A DNA stretch of 64,000 nucleotides from Sarocladium kiliense (taxonomy: Eukaryota > Ascomycota > Sordariomycetes > Hypocreales > Sarocladiaceae): positions 310,001 through 374,000 of the forward strand of contig JAUZTG010000048.1 in assembly GCA_030734395.1 (NCBI GenBank). The letters run 5' to 3'. The notes under the pieces are model-generated. The model did no database searches. It was not told where the DNA came from and worked only from the letters and a program-made list of their open reading frames with translations. Below are positions 54,088-64,000 of the stretch, piece by piece (the first letter of the stretch is position 1; each line of letters begins with the position of its first letter). The translations under genes and the position numbers were made by a program.

Positions 54088-55119
54088 GCTTGCCCTTGAT
54101 GCAGGGATGACAGCGGGGTCAACTCAGTAATTGGTATGTGTCGAAGTTGTGTCTCCTGCCAGTGTTCTCGCGAGTATCATATAAGCTCGTATGGACCGTC
54201 CAGCGATCGGTGTCGTAGGCAAAGTCGAGGTTTGCAGGTCGAGTGTCGAGGCGGTGAGATGCGACGCGAAGACGATATCGAGTACTCGAAGCCAACTGAG
54301 TAGCACAGCTACCTGCGAGAAAACAAGGGCAAGAGAAGCTACCGCAGCATAGAACTAGGCAAGGCCAGTAAGGGAAACGAAGAACCAAAACAAAACAAAT
54401 CGAGGCCCAATGGGACGGTGGTCTCGACAATGGGCCGGTTGTGGACAGGTCAGATCTGGGAGTCGGAGGTGGGTTGTTGGGATGGTTGGCGGTGCGTGCA
54501 GCGTTGCTGGGCTGTCGGAGAAAACAATCAATTGCCGCCCACGACACGCTGTGGAGGGACGACGCCGTGGAGGGGCAGATTGTCTGTGTGTTGCGGGGGT
54601 TGTGGCACACTTGCGCAGACTCTAGAGGGGGATGGGACTACTGACGATTGGTCCTGACAGCGCCACCGATCCCCTGCAAGGCACACCTGGATGCCCCTGT
54701 GGCTGGCTCTGGGCGGGCAGCTGGAGACACGTTCCTGAATTTCAAGCATTCACAGTATCTGGTTGGCTCGGGTTTCTGTTAGGGAATGATCAAGCTTCAG
54801 CGCTGCAGCCATATTGCCTAGAGAGTCTGTTGCCCGGTCGTGGAAGCTCAACTGCTTGCATTCGATGCTTTGCTGTTTATCTATCAAAGACGTGTCACTC
54901 AAGGGCCTCATCCTCAGCAAAGTGCTCGGGGCGCACACATCCCCATCAGATAGGCCTCTCTCAAGGTGTCTTTCGGGGCCAATTCCTGCATTCTGCCTTC
55001 AATGTCCTCTTATTGCGCCAGGGGAATAGTTCATCATCGCGTTCACTGTGACCGTTCCTCGGAAATCACGACCATACCACATAGATGTATGCCTGTCTAT
55101 ACGCTCAAAATGCATATCC
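54088..55119. other. intergenic, kinase promoter side
   Basis: About 1 kb between the kinase start and the 3' end of the UBX gene. G-rich stretch at 54400-54650 on the plus strand. No gene or repeat recognised. Confidence 0.5.
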
Positions 55120-56752
55120 TCAGTCCTCAATAAACTCGATCATGACCGTTCCCTGCTTCAGTGAGTTCTCTTCGATCGTCTTGTCCAGAGAATCAATCAG
55201 ATCTTGGCCCTGAGGCATCTGCTTCAACTCGAACGGGATGCCTTCTTTGCCCTCTAAAGGCTCGGCCTTGAGCCACTCGAAGATCCGTCGTACAGGATCT
55301 TGTAGCTTGAACCGCCGGATTACACGCCCGTTTGGATGGCGGAACTGGATTCTCGTCGTCGTGGCCGGGTCGTTGTCCGGCTCCGTGTGTGTGTTTGAGC
55401 TGGAGATTTGCGAGAAGGGGTTGTTCGAGGCTTCTGTAGCTTCCTCTGTGTTACCTGCCTGGCCGAGATCGACTGACTTTGTGAGCGCGTCAGGGTCATG
55501 AATGTTGGGGTTTGACTCGGATCGTTCTCCTGAAGCACCCGCCATGCTGTTCTTCAGCGCCATTTCCAGCATCTCATCCTCCGTCATCCGGTCCACATCT
55601 ACTGTCTGTGGCTTGCGTGCCGTGGCCTTCGCCACCGGATTCTTGCTATTTGCTGCCAAGCTGTATCGATCGAGGAACTCGGCTAGCTCCGCATGGAACT
55701 CAGGTGCTTGAGGGAATGGTCGCCCACTCCATACCTTCACTTGTTCGCCTGTCCGAGGGTCGATGATAGAAACATGGGGATAGTTGTTGGGGTTTTCGTG
55801 GCCCTGGTTAGGGAAGTAGAATTGAATATACTCCTCAGCGTCGGGATAGTCCTTGTCATACTGCAAGAAGAGAAAGTTTTCTGAGACGAGGTCTTTTACT
55901 GACTGATCTTTCCAGATGTCGCGGTTCAGGGCCTGGCAGTTGAAGTCGTTCATGTCCTGCAAGTTGACCATAATCCATTTCATCGCTTCCTTTCCCTCAG
56001 CACGCGCCTCGTCCCAGGAGGTGAATCTGTTCATGAGGTCGTATGGCGGCCGAAAGAGATCCTCAAGGCGACGTGCATGCGACCCGTTCTCAGTTGTACT
56101 GCGTCGGGTGCTGGTCGAGTCACTCCATATGCGCTGGCCAAAGGGGCCACCCGAACGCGCTGCTTTACATAGCTGTCAATAAATGAACACTCAGGTGATT
56201 GTCTTTGCCATACATACCCGCTGCTTGCCTCTGTCGTCTCAGCTGATCCAGAATGTGGGAGCCCATGTCATCATCTGCACCCCACGAAGGATCCGGTGCC
56301 ACTAGGGTCTCTGTAGTTCTGGCGATGGGTGCTCGCACATCATCGTCACCTGCGGCACCAGAGGCCCCTCCGCCACTTCCCCCGTAAAGCTCCTCCTGCA
56401 AGCGTTTAGCCATGGCAGCATCCTCCTCCTCTTGCGCGAGCGCAGCCGCATGTGCCACCGCCGCATTTGTATCACCCTCGTCACTTTCGTTGTCGAGATT
56501 CATGTCATCGTCATCGCTGTCGATATGTATAACCCCAGAGGCATCCTCGCGACCAATGTTGTGTCGCGGTGCTGCGGTGCTTGATTGTTGGGCCTGGTTT
56601 GCAGCGGCTCCAACGCCGGAGACGAGATCGGGATTCTCGTAGAAAAGAGCGACAGCACGCTCAAAATCATCTCCAGCCATCTCTAGGAAGCCTCGTGCGA
56701 CATCCGCACTGGAGCCTGTGATGGCTACAAAGGTCGAGATATTCTCCTCCAT
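55120..56752 (-). CDS. UBA-UAS-UBX Cdc48/p97 adaptor (Ubx5/UBXN7-like), 525 aa
   Basis: Two exons (56218-56752 and 55120-56162; 55-bp intron) with phase-1 junction QRQAA-ARSGGPFGQ. It recruits ubiquitylated clients to the Cdc48/p97 ATPase. The order is: UBA-like domain (residues ~3-45, FVAITGSSADVARGFLEMAG), acidic linker, a UAS thioredoxin-like domain (IMVNLQDMNDFNCQALNRDIW... IDPRTGEQVKVWSG), a UIM (EDEMLEMALKNSM), and a C-terminal UBX domain (TRIQFRHPNGRVIRRF... EFIED). A single gene thus holds ubiquitin-binding and Cdc48-binding ends. It lies directly downstream of ECM29, another ubiquitin-proteasome gene, in the same orientation. Confidence 0.9.
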
Positions 56753-57591
56753 CTTGAGGGAGGGGCCGATCGCGGGCCGGGGCGAGTAAGAGAAGCGGTC
56801 AAGAACTATGTCCGTTCGAAAGTTTTCGGTATATATGCCTTTGACCTGTAGAAGCTCGCTTCTAAAAGCAAGGGTCCAGGCTGGAAATATCGTACTCTTC
56901 GGGCGGTGGGATCGACTCTTTCCAAGGCTGATGGGGCCCGCGGGGATGAATGTGGGAGGGGCTAAAGCAGATCAATGATGTTCAAGAGCTTTCCAGGTTC
57001 GAACGATAGCCGAAAGATCAAAAGCGGTTTTTGTGTGTGCTCGAGGCGTGCTGACTGAAGGTCAATAGCCTGCCTCGTATTTGGGGTCGGCTTATGAGGA
57101 AAGGGTTCAGGGCAAGGCGAAGTTGAGTTCGAGGTGGGACAGAAGTCTGGAAGCTGTGTACTCCGTACAGGCACCAAGTTCCAGTGACGCAACACGCCGC
57201 TAAAGTGTACCTTGCCGCGGATCATCAATGACGCGAGCGCGACTTGCTCCCTACCCTACCCTGTACCTGCCTCCATCTCGTCAAGACAACACTCAACTAA
57301 CGTACCTGATCTAGACCCTGTTTCAACAAGCGTATTGGCGCAATGGCATATTGAACTTGCGGCCAAAGCCTGTGACGGCCTGCTAATTCAAGCCTACATT
57401 TCATTCGTCTCAGAGTTGCCATCTTCACCAACGAATAGCTGGTCTCATCATTAAGACCTCCCAACACACATCGTCGATCTTTTGGAGAATTGGCTGCACT
57501 TGATTGTGATAAGGTGTGGCATTGCTTGCTCGACTTCGACTAAGTGACGCTCATAATGGGGTTTAATGGTTCAAGATAAGAACACAACTGC
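56753..57591. other. intergenic, UBX-gene promoter side
   Basis: About 840 bp between the UBX gene start and the ECM29 stop. No supportable gene or repeat. No PACE-like element found here. Confidence 0.5.
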
Positions 57592-60500
57592 TCACAACTG
57601 CTCCAAACACTGCCTCCACACCTTCTGAACATCTTGAGACCGCTCTTTCTCCAAGGCCATTCGGATTGCACTCTCAACTTCTGCCTTGCTTGCACCAAAG
57701 TTCAACACGCCTCCAGAAGATCCCTTGATGATGGCAAGCGCAGCCTCAGCCCTGCGTATTCTGTGAGACTCGATACCTGCCTCTGGCTGATCCAGGTCCA
57801 GTGTCCGCAATAGTTCCAGTGCGATTGGCGGCTCAGCTTCGGAGCTGCCAGGAGTTGATTTGCTTGTGGCATCGGTGATCATGTCTTTCACGCAGCTGTA
57901 CCAGACCTCCCGTTTAATCTGTGCAAACCTAGTGCTTTCCAGGTAAGGCTTAAGGGTTCGCAAAACTTCCGATAGCACGGCTCCAGGCTTCCTAGACATC
58001 TTTTCCCTGTTGTATCCCCTCGCGGTGGCCTCGAGGCCGCTGTTCGCAGTTTTGGATGTGAGATCTTCTTTAGAGTCGACATCCATCTTGTCACCACCTT
58101 CATCCTTGAGCTCATCGAGATAAGGCTTCACGATATCAGAAATGTCTTGCAACATGTCCAAGTCGTCTCGCGCTTTGGCAAACTTCCAAAGGCTAGCGAA
58201 AGCATGTACGCGATAATCCTCATTGTTGCGTTTAGCCTCGCGAAGTGCGATCTTCTTCATCTGCGCTGCGACTTTCTCATCTCCCTTCCAAAGAGCTTGC
58301 CCTTTCTCGACAAATGCCGGGTACGAGGCGAATACCTTTTCCTTACCAGCAAAAGTCTTCATTGCCAGAGCCTTTTCGAAAACGGGCCAGATCAGCTTCA
58401 GGTTCGCTTCGCTGATGTGGGACGTCGTAGTGCTGGCGCCGGCCACATCTGCAGCCATGGCTCCCACCGTGAACGCACCACCATGGCGTAGCGCCCACTG
58501 CGCTGAATCGAGGCTTCGCTCTACCAGGCTAGAAATCTCCGGCACATAGCGTGTGACACTCCGAGAGCTTCCTGCGTGTTGCTCCCAGACTTCCTTGAAC
58601 ATTTTGCTGGTGTACTCGTCTGTATCATGGGAGCCGAGGTAAGCGAAGGGAAGAAGCTGGGTCTGGTATGCCGTGAAGTGATCCGACGAAACCTTAGATA
58701 TGGCCACAATTACATCAGAGACCTTTTGACGCCTGGCTTCTTCCTCCGCGTTGAAGTACAGGTCCAAAAGCTTTGTGAAGAAGCGTTCCTTTGCTGAATC
58801 TGGTACAGCACGAATCATGTAGGCTGACGCGCGAGCATACGCTTGGCTAACTTCATCATTCTTGTCCATGGTCTGCTTCTCCATGAGTTGTAAGAAGCGG
58901 GCAGAGACCTGTTCAATATCCTGTGCATGACGAGTGAAGAGTGTAGTTAGTACCCTGCTGCATCCAATCTTCGTGGGCATTCCAATCGCAGTCTTGATGG
59001 TGTTCTCAAGACGGGGGGCGAGTTCTTTCATGACGTCGGCATCTACAAAGCGTAGAGCGTTCTCAATCGCCTCAGATATAGGGGATCGATTGACCATCTG
59101 AGATCTCAACCGGTCGATCTTGTCCCGACTGTCCTCCCCGGCGCGTTGATACTGATAGTTAATTTGCTGAGGTTCAATGGTACTGAGAAGTCCGAGCAGT
59201 TGCTGGACCATGTCCGGAACGAAGGGCTTCAGCGATTTGCCGCCTTGCTTTGCGATTTTCAGCACTGTGATAGTGGCAAAAAGCTGCACATCCTCGACCG
59301 AGCTCTCTACACCCTTGTCAGAGAGAAGGAACGGAAGGGCTTCGTTCATCATGGCCTTCGCCGCCGCCACATTGTTGCTCTCCTCGAGCTGTCGGACGAG
59401 GCCGTTAGAGAGGGTCATACAGAGCTTTAAAGCAGCTTCTCGAACACTGCCTTTGACATCGTCCAGTACCTTGACTGCAGCCGTCCAGACATCTCGGTAA
59501 TGCTTCTCGTACTGGGCATATGGACGACCCTGAAGAAGGTCCGAGATTGCGGCACAACTAGCCTCGCGCATTCTCCACTCGCGCCCAAGAATGCTCTTCA
59601 GCAGATCCTCAATAATTGCATCGAACTGGGTGTCGATCACAGCCGCAGAGTCTTTCACCAAAGCTTTCCAAATATCATCCATGGACCGCTGCACGTTTGT
59701 GTTCGGGTCAAATCGATACCTGAACAGCTTCGGGTACAGCTTGGGGTCGACCTCTGACTCCCCAAGGATGTTGCTCAGTCCGAAGCGGCCAAAAGCCGAG
59801 CGAGTAGACCAAGTTGCGGCGTTCGCAGCTAAAGACATGAACTTATAGACCAAGCGCTGGTCGCCAACCTCGTTGGCGAGATTGACAATGTCCTTATAGC
59901 TAGTGACTGAATTGCCTTCTCCAGTTGGCAGCGCACCAGGCTCGAACAACTCTGTGTCTTCCTCCACTTTGAGCTGCGTCCCTGTGCCAGTGAATGCGGA
60001 AACAAGATCTTTGACCAAGGCACTCTTCAGATCCTCGTCACCTCGCTCATATACCAGAGATAGACCGCGAGATGCTGTCTCTTGCACGAGCTCATCTCGT
60101 GCACTGAGAAGCCTCATGAACGCAGCCTGTGCTTCCCTCAAACGTGCCTGAACTTGGCTGAGGTGGGAGCAGTATTGCACAATCGAGAACAACCAGATTC
60201 CGGAAGCCTTGAGAAGCGATGGTTTTGTAGCCTTGCAATCCTTGAATAACTTGGTGAGGACTTCATTGACGAGAGCGTCCCTTGCGCCGAAGAAATAAGC
60301 CGCCGTTCGTGGCTCGACGTCGAGTGTCAACTTGACGGAGTCAGAGTCCCATCTTGCTATCGCAGCTGTGATGGCCTCGCCCACGGTGAAGTGCACCTCA
60401 ACCTGTTTGATCTCATGAAGAGCGAAAAGTTTCGTAAGGATAGTACCGACGACGCCCCAACGTTCGCTGATGGCCCCTTCTTCAGAGGGGGACGGTTTGT

Positions 60501-63168
60501 CAACGTCAAATGCCATGGCAAGTCTACCAAGAGCCTGTATGGATTTCTCATTGCCTTTTTTGGCCAATGTCTCAAGATGATTCATGACATCTCCCAGTGG
60601 GGGAGTGCCATCTGCAGATGGCACTCCACGCCGAGCAGACCAATATTGCGTGAATGTCTCACACACTGCGTCCTGGAGGGTCGGGAAAAGTCCAGTAGCA
60701 ACAAGAAGATCCTGAGGATAGGTGATTTCTCGTTCGCTGATTGAATCCATGCCATAGTACACCACTCTTGTATAGAGATGGCTGTAAGCAAGCAGAGCTC
60801 CTTCGGCTGCATTAAGATCGGGGCCCACGGCAGTCGTTGCGTGGGAAGAGAGTGCTGAGAGCGTCTTAAACCAGTTCCGTACGCTGTCTGTCGAGTTGGC
60901 AGGGTGGGCAGCAACGATCCCCAGCGCACGCGCAGCAAGCAATCGCTTCTCTTTGTTGTTTGATTTGATCAGCGCAAGTAAGGAAGTGCTGTCCGCTGTA
61001 AGGTGCCTCACGATGGCACTTGATGACAGACTGGAGACTTCGACGAAACACCGAATGCAGTCTTCGGCAATAGGAGAGTCTTCCTGAAATGCTCCAGCCA
61101 AGCACGACTTCAAATAGAAGACCAAAACATCTTCACCGACTGAGCGGAGGTACTCCTTGATCTGCTCGCGAATCTTGATATCAGTCTTGACAAGTGCGTC
61201 GAGAGTTTGCATCCAGTTCGGCTCAAATTTGAAGTCCTTGATCGCCGACAGAAACATCATCTGCTTGCAGTAACGGAGGGCCACAGGAAAGGCTGCAATA
61301 CGCGATCCTTGATAGTTCTCAAATGGCCCAGACCCTTGACTCATCCGTTGGCCTTCGTCTTTTGCCTCGGCTTTTATGACAGAGCCAAAGAAAGTCCGGA
61401 CCATTTCCTTCCAATCAGGTAAGGACGGTTGACCTTCAAGGTGCACGAAGTAAGTCCATGGATCGAGGCCCTTGTGTCCTTGCTCGATCACATCATTTCG
61501 TTCAGTTGGCTGGCCACCGATGGCGAGGATATCGATCCATCGACCGTAGATGTCGGACAACGGAAGACACTGATTTGCCCACTTCACCACTGCATGACGC
61601 GTACTTCGGACTGCTGGTTGTTCATCGGGAAGTGACATATAGTCCAAAAGCATCGACCTGAGAGCAGGCTCTTGAGCGCCTGCCTCTGGGCTGACATTGG
61701 CAGTCAGACTGGACAATGCACCGTCGATGTTTACGACCGCGTCATTGATCGGGTCTTCCGAAAGCGAACGGAAAAGCCACTGCGCAAGGTCTAAACGCTT
61801 GACAATAGGCATGTCAGCACTGCGTGCAAGCATTCCAATTGTCTCATAGGCTCGAGACCGCAACGCAACATCATCGTGTGAGGTTGCTTTCGGCTGTGGC
61901 CAGCCCTGGGATTCGATGTATGACTTCATTACGTCGATCAGTTGCGGCCCAATGCTGAATCCCGCTTTGGACGGGCCTATGCGTGCAACCCAAGAGATAT
62001 ACTGAAACAGAGCTTTATGTAGTTTGGTTCGTTCCAGAGCACTGGAAGGAGCTAGATTCTGGGAAACAGCAGCAGCATCCGATCCCTGCTCCATAAAGTC
62101 AAGACGAACAACTGCGAGAATGTTATCGGACATGGTGGAAGAGGTTGAAGATTTAGATAACATGTTGAGAATCTTCGTCCGGTAAGCAGCGGGCAGTTTG
62201 GCGTGTGCAGCGAAGAGTTTCGAAACCAAAGGTTCGTCTTCAAGAGAGACTGAGCTTCGCTTGATGATCTCTTCCGCAGCTGATGATACGCGGTTGTCGA
62301 AACTTGAAGACCCGTATAATGCAGGCAAGAACTTCTCATCATCCGTAAATGCGCCACTAGCCAAGATTGCAACCAACTTATTCTTCAATTCGGACATGCG
62401 CTGAAAGATTTTGTGGTTCTTAGGATTGTCGACTGAGAACAAGGCCACCTCTTCACTCGTCAGCCCCGGGTTACTCTGCCGCCAATCCTGTGTCGAGGTG
62501 GGCAGCTTCAGCCGGAGGAAAATGCTGATCATCTCGGCTATAAAAGCTGCGTCGGCTTCATTCTGGAGACCTATAGAAGCTCGGAAAGCTTCGTCGTCTT
62601 TACTTCCGCGTGGGGGAATGCGAGCATCAAGTAGCAAACGAAAGATGACTTGAAGAAAGCCTGGCCCGCTGGGCGTGTTTCTTGTAGCAGCAGAGCCGGA
62701 GATTGCCTTCGGCAACAAGTCTCGTCGATCATCCTCATCAATTCGCTCAAGGCTGTGCAATATGAAGGAAAGGTCTAGCTGTTTAGCGAGCTGGGAGTCT
62801 ATCGATTTGTACTGATCCAAAAGCTTAGAAACTGGGAGTATAATGCTAACAAGCGTTAGTATCTGACGCTGAGACTGTTCAGAGGCGTAAGCTTATATAC
62901 CTGGGAGGCTGGATGAAGGTTTTGAGCCTTCCAAGAACTTGTATGACCTGACAATGTTAGGCATCCGGACACATAGTGAGGAGAGTGGACAGCAACGCAC
63001 CCTCGTCCGGACCGTGGCATATTCGCTGGCAACTTCAAGAATGAGTGGTGCAAGGAAAGTTTGCAACAAGTCATGGAGCTTTTTTTCTTGGTTTGCGACG
63101 CCTAGGATGCGGAATTCGAGCTTTTCGACCAGCTGCAGCTTCCGCTGCTCTGGAGATGGTTCGGCCAT
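57592..63168 (-). CDS. ECM29: proteasome adaptor/scaffold Ecm29, 1822 aa
   Basis: Three exons (63001-63168, 62901-62947, 57592-62845); the 5.2-kb third exon was joined using GATACTAAC..GTTAG to give FIQPPS-IILPVSKLLDQY. Ecm29 is a HEAT-repeat protein that tethers the 19S and 20S particles, inspects aberrant proteasomes and links them to membranes and motors. The N-terminal region has the family signature EKLEFRILGVANQEKKLHDLL. Helical HEAT-like repeats follow along the whole length. Conserved late segments include LLKSILGREWRMREASCAAISDLLQGR and WALRHGGAFTVGAMA. Length fits yeast Ecm29 (1868 aa). The ATG at 63168 was chosen because codons further 5' in frame begin only with TTG. No targeting signal. 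Confidence 0.93.
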
Positions 63169-63695
63169 CGTAAGGGTGAGTGTGGCCAAGTCGCCGCCAG
63201 CATGAGGATGCGGAGATCAGCTTCAGACAGGATGCGGTGTCACGAGCCGTTTCATGAGTTCAGTTTCTCCCATATGAACGTAGGTGAGATTTCTGCCACC
63301 GATGGGTTTATCGAGTCTCCCTCGTCGATCCGTGCAGTAGGCAGCTGCTCGCTGACGAGCGTCGTGGCGCGTTTCGAGGTGCTTCCACTCGGACCCACGA
63401 AAAATGCTGACTCATCGTTCCTGGTCGTGTCAACGGAATGCTGCGCACGCACGATATAGCAGCACTTGTAGCATGACTATTTTCATGCCAACGGTGCCGT
63501 ACACTAAGCATCTCGCAATGTCCTGAACAGATGAGACTGGATTTCTTGCTCAATTCGGGTAGATGCGGACAACAACTTCATAGAAACAGGCAACGAGCCG
63601 CCAACGACAACATGGTCAGCTTCAATACGTGGGAGAGTGAGTCCAATTATGCTAAATCTGGAGCTGAGATCTCATCAACTTTGTAGACGACTAGA
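63169..63695. other. intergenic, ECM29 promoter and tyrosinase 3' side
   Basis: About 530 bp. It contains a PACE-like GGTGGCAGA on the minus strand (63292-63300), 124-132 bp upstream of the ECM29 start, one mismatch from the yeast proteasome-associated element GGTGGCAAA. Confidence 0.4.
63292..63300 (-). promoter_or_regulatory. PACE-like element upstream of ECM29
   Basis: GGTGGCAGA matches 8 of 9 bases of GGTGGCAAA, the Rpn4-bound element of proteasome genes. One mismatch and a single copy make this a weak call. Confidence 0.3.
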
Positions 63696-64000
63696 CTAGA
63701 TGTAGAAGTAGCAGAAAGGGCCTGACAGCGTATCCATCACATCGCCAATAGTCGTCGAATCTCCAGCATATCCCATGTCAATCACATCACTCAGGCGGGC
63801 CTTGCGGGAGGGTGGCTCGTTCGCCCAGGTGATGTGACCATAGTCACCATCACTAACGGCGCAGAGACGGTTCTTGCGGTCGAGAGATTGCCTTTCACTA
63901 GGTCAGCTTGCGATCTCAGATGGTAGAACCGGGGTTGTTGAGCCGCCCAGGGGGGACTTACCAGAAGGTCCACATGCGGTCCATCATGCCGTGGTGAACC
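63696..64000 (-). CDS. tyrosinase (short ascomycete type), 3' end
   Basis: Partial gene entering from the right edge: exons 63962->64000 and 63696-63891, intron 63892-63961. The visible protein starts VHHGMMDRMWTFW, the CuB site of type-3 copper oxidases: two adjacent His and the conserved D of HxxxD. It continues QSLDRKNRLCAVSDGDYG... and ends SGPFCYFYI. Tyrosinases oxidise phenols to o-quinones, for melanin or defence. The end falls soon after CuB, as in short secreted ascomycete tyrosinases and tyrosinase-like proteins. The long C-terminal lid domain of melanogenic enzymes is absent. CuA and the N-terminus lie outside. Confidence 0.8.

Noticed and set aside
1..64000. CRISPR arrays, phage genes, intact transposons, rRNA or tRNA genes
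   Set aside because: Searched by eye for spaced direct repeats, transposase motifs, long terminal repeats and tRNA boxes; none seen. A tRNAscan and repeat search could still find weak copies.

Overview
The window is nuclear chromosomal DNA of a filamentous ascomycete (Pezizomycotina). The evidence is short spliceosomal introns (about 46-80 bp, GT..AG, with CTAAC/CTGAC-type branch sites), intergenic gaps of 0.2-2 kb, genes on both strands without operons, pyrimidine-rich leaders, and fungus-typical families: CON-13, Crh-type GH16, fungal rhodopsin-domain protein, Svp26 and Ecm29. I cannot fix the class or genus. I see no rRNA, tRNA, CRISPR, phage or intact transposon. All exon joins were read by hand from splice consensus, reading phase and protein continuity, and none is backed by transcript data.

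Layout. 1-6.5 kb: the 3' end of the meiotic MutS homologue MSH4, a dynamin-like GTPase and a Mn-type CDF transporter. 7.5-13 kb: a GPI-type heme-b (AA8) cytochrome, a short secreted Crh-type GH16 protein and a sulfotransferase-like membrane protein. 13-15.2 kb is gene-poor but hides a degraded two-exon gene. 15-29.4 kb: a Pmc1-like Ca2+-ATPase, an MDR oxidoreductase, a second degraded coding stretch, a flavoprotein, a CON-13-like zinc peptidase, a rhodopsin-domain membrane protein and an O-methyltransferase. 30-43 kb: a GH5 endoglucanase, a small mitochondrial protein, an M20 carbamoylase/hydantoinase-type amidase, an SDR, a four-exon type II membrane protein that may be a beta-mannosyltransferase relative, a membrane-anchored histidine-acid-phosphatase-fold protein with an altered HD motif, and a DyP-type peroxidase.

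44-64 kb is a housekeeping block: SVP26 and BUD23 (divergent), lysyl-tRNA synthetase, NAD-isocitrate dehydrogenase subunit 1, a GCK-III kinase, a UBA-UAS-UBX Cdc48 adaptor, the proteasome adaptor ECM29, and the 3' end of a short tyrosinase running off the right edge.

There is no operon-like system and no recognisable secondary-metabolite cluster, and I did not find a convincing novel multi-gene system. The items most worth following are the two gene remnants missed by simple ORF calling, the four-exon glycosyltransferase-like gene, the stand-alone GPI-type AA8 cytochrome, the phosphatase-fold protein lacking the usual His of its HD motif, and several promoter elements that fit their genes (a Gcn4/CpcA-type site at the lysyl-tRNA synthetase gene, CREB/ATF sites at the small mitochondrial protein gene and in the long first intron of IDH1).
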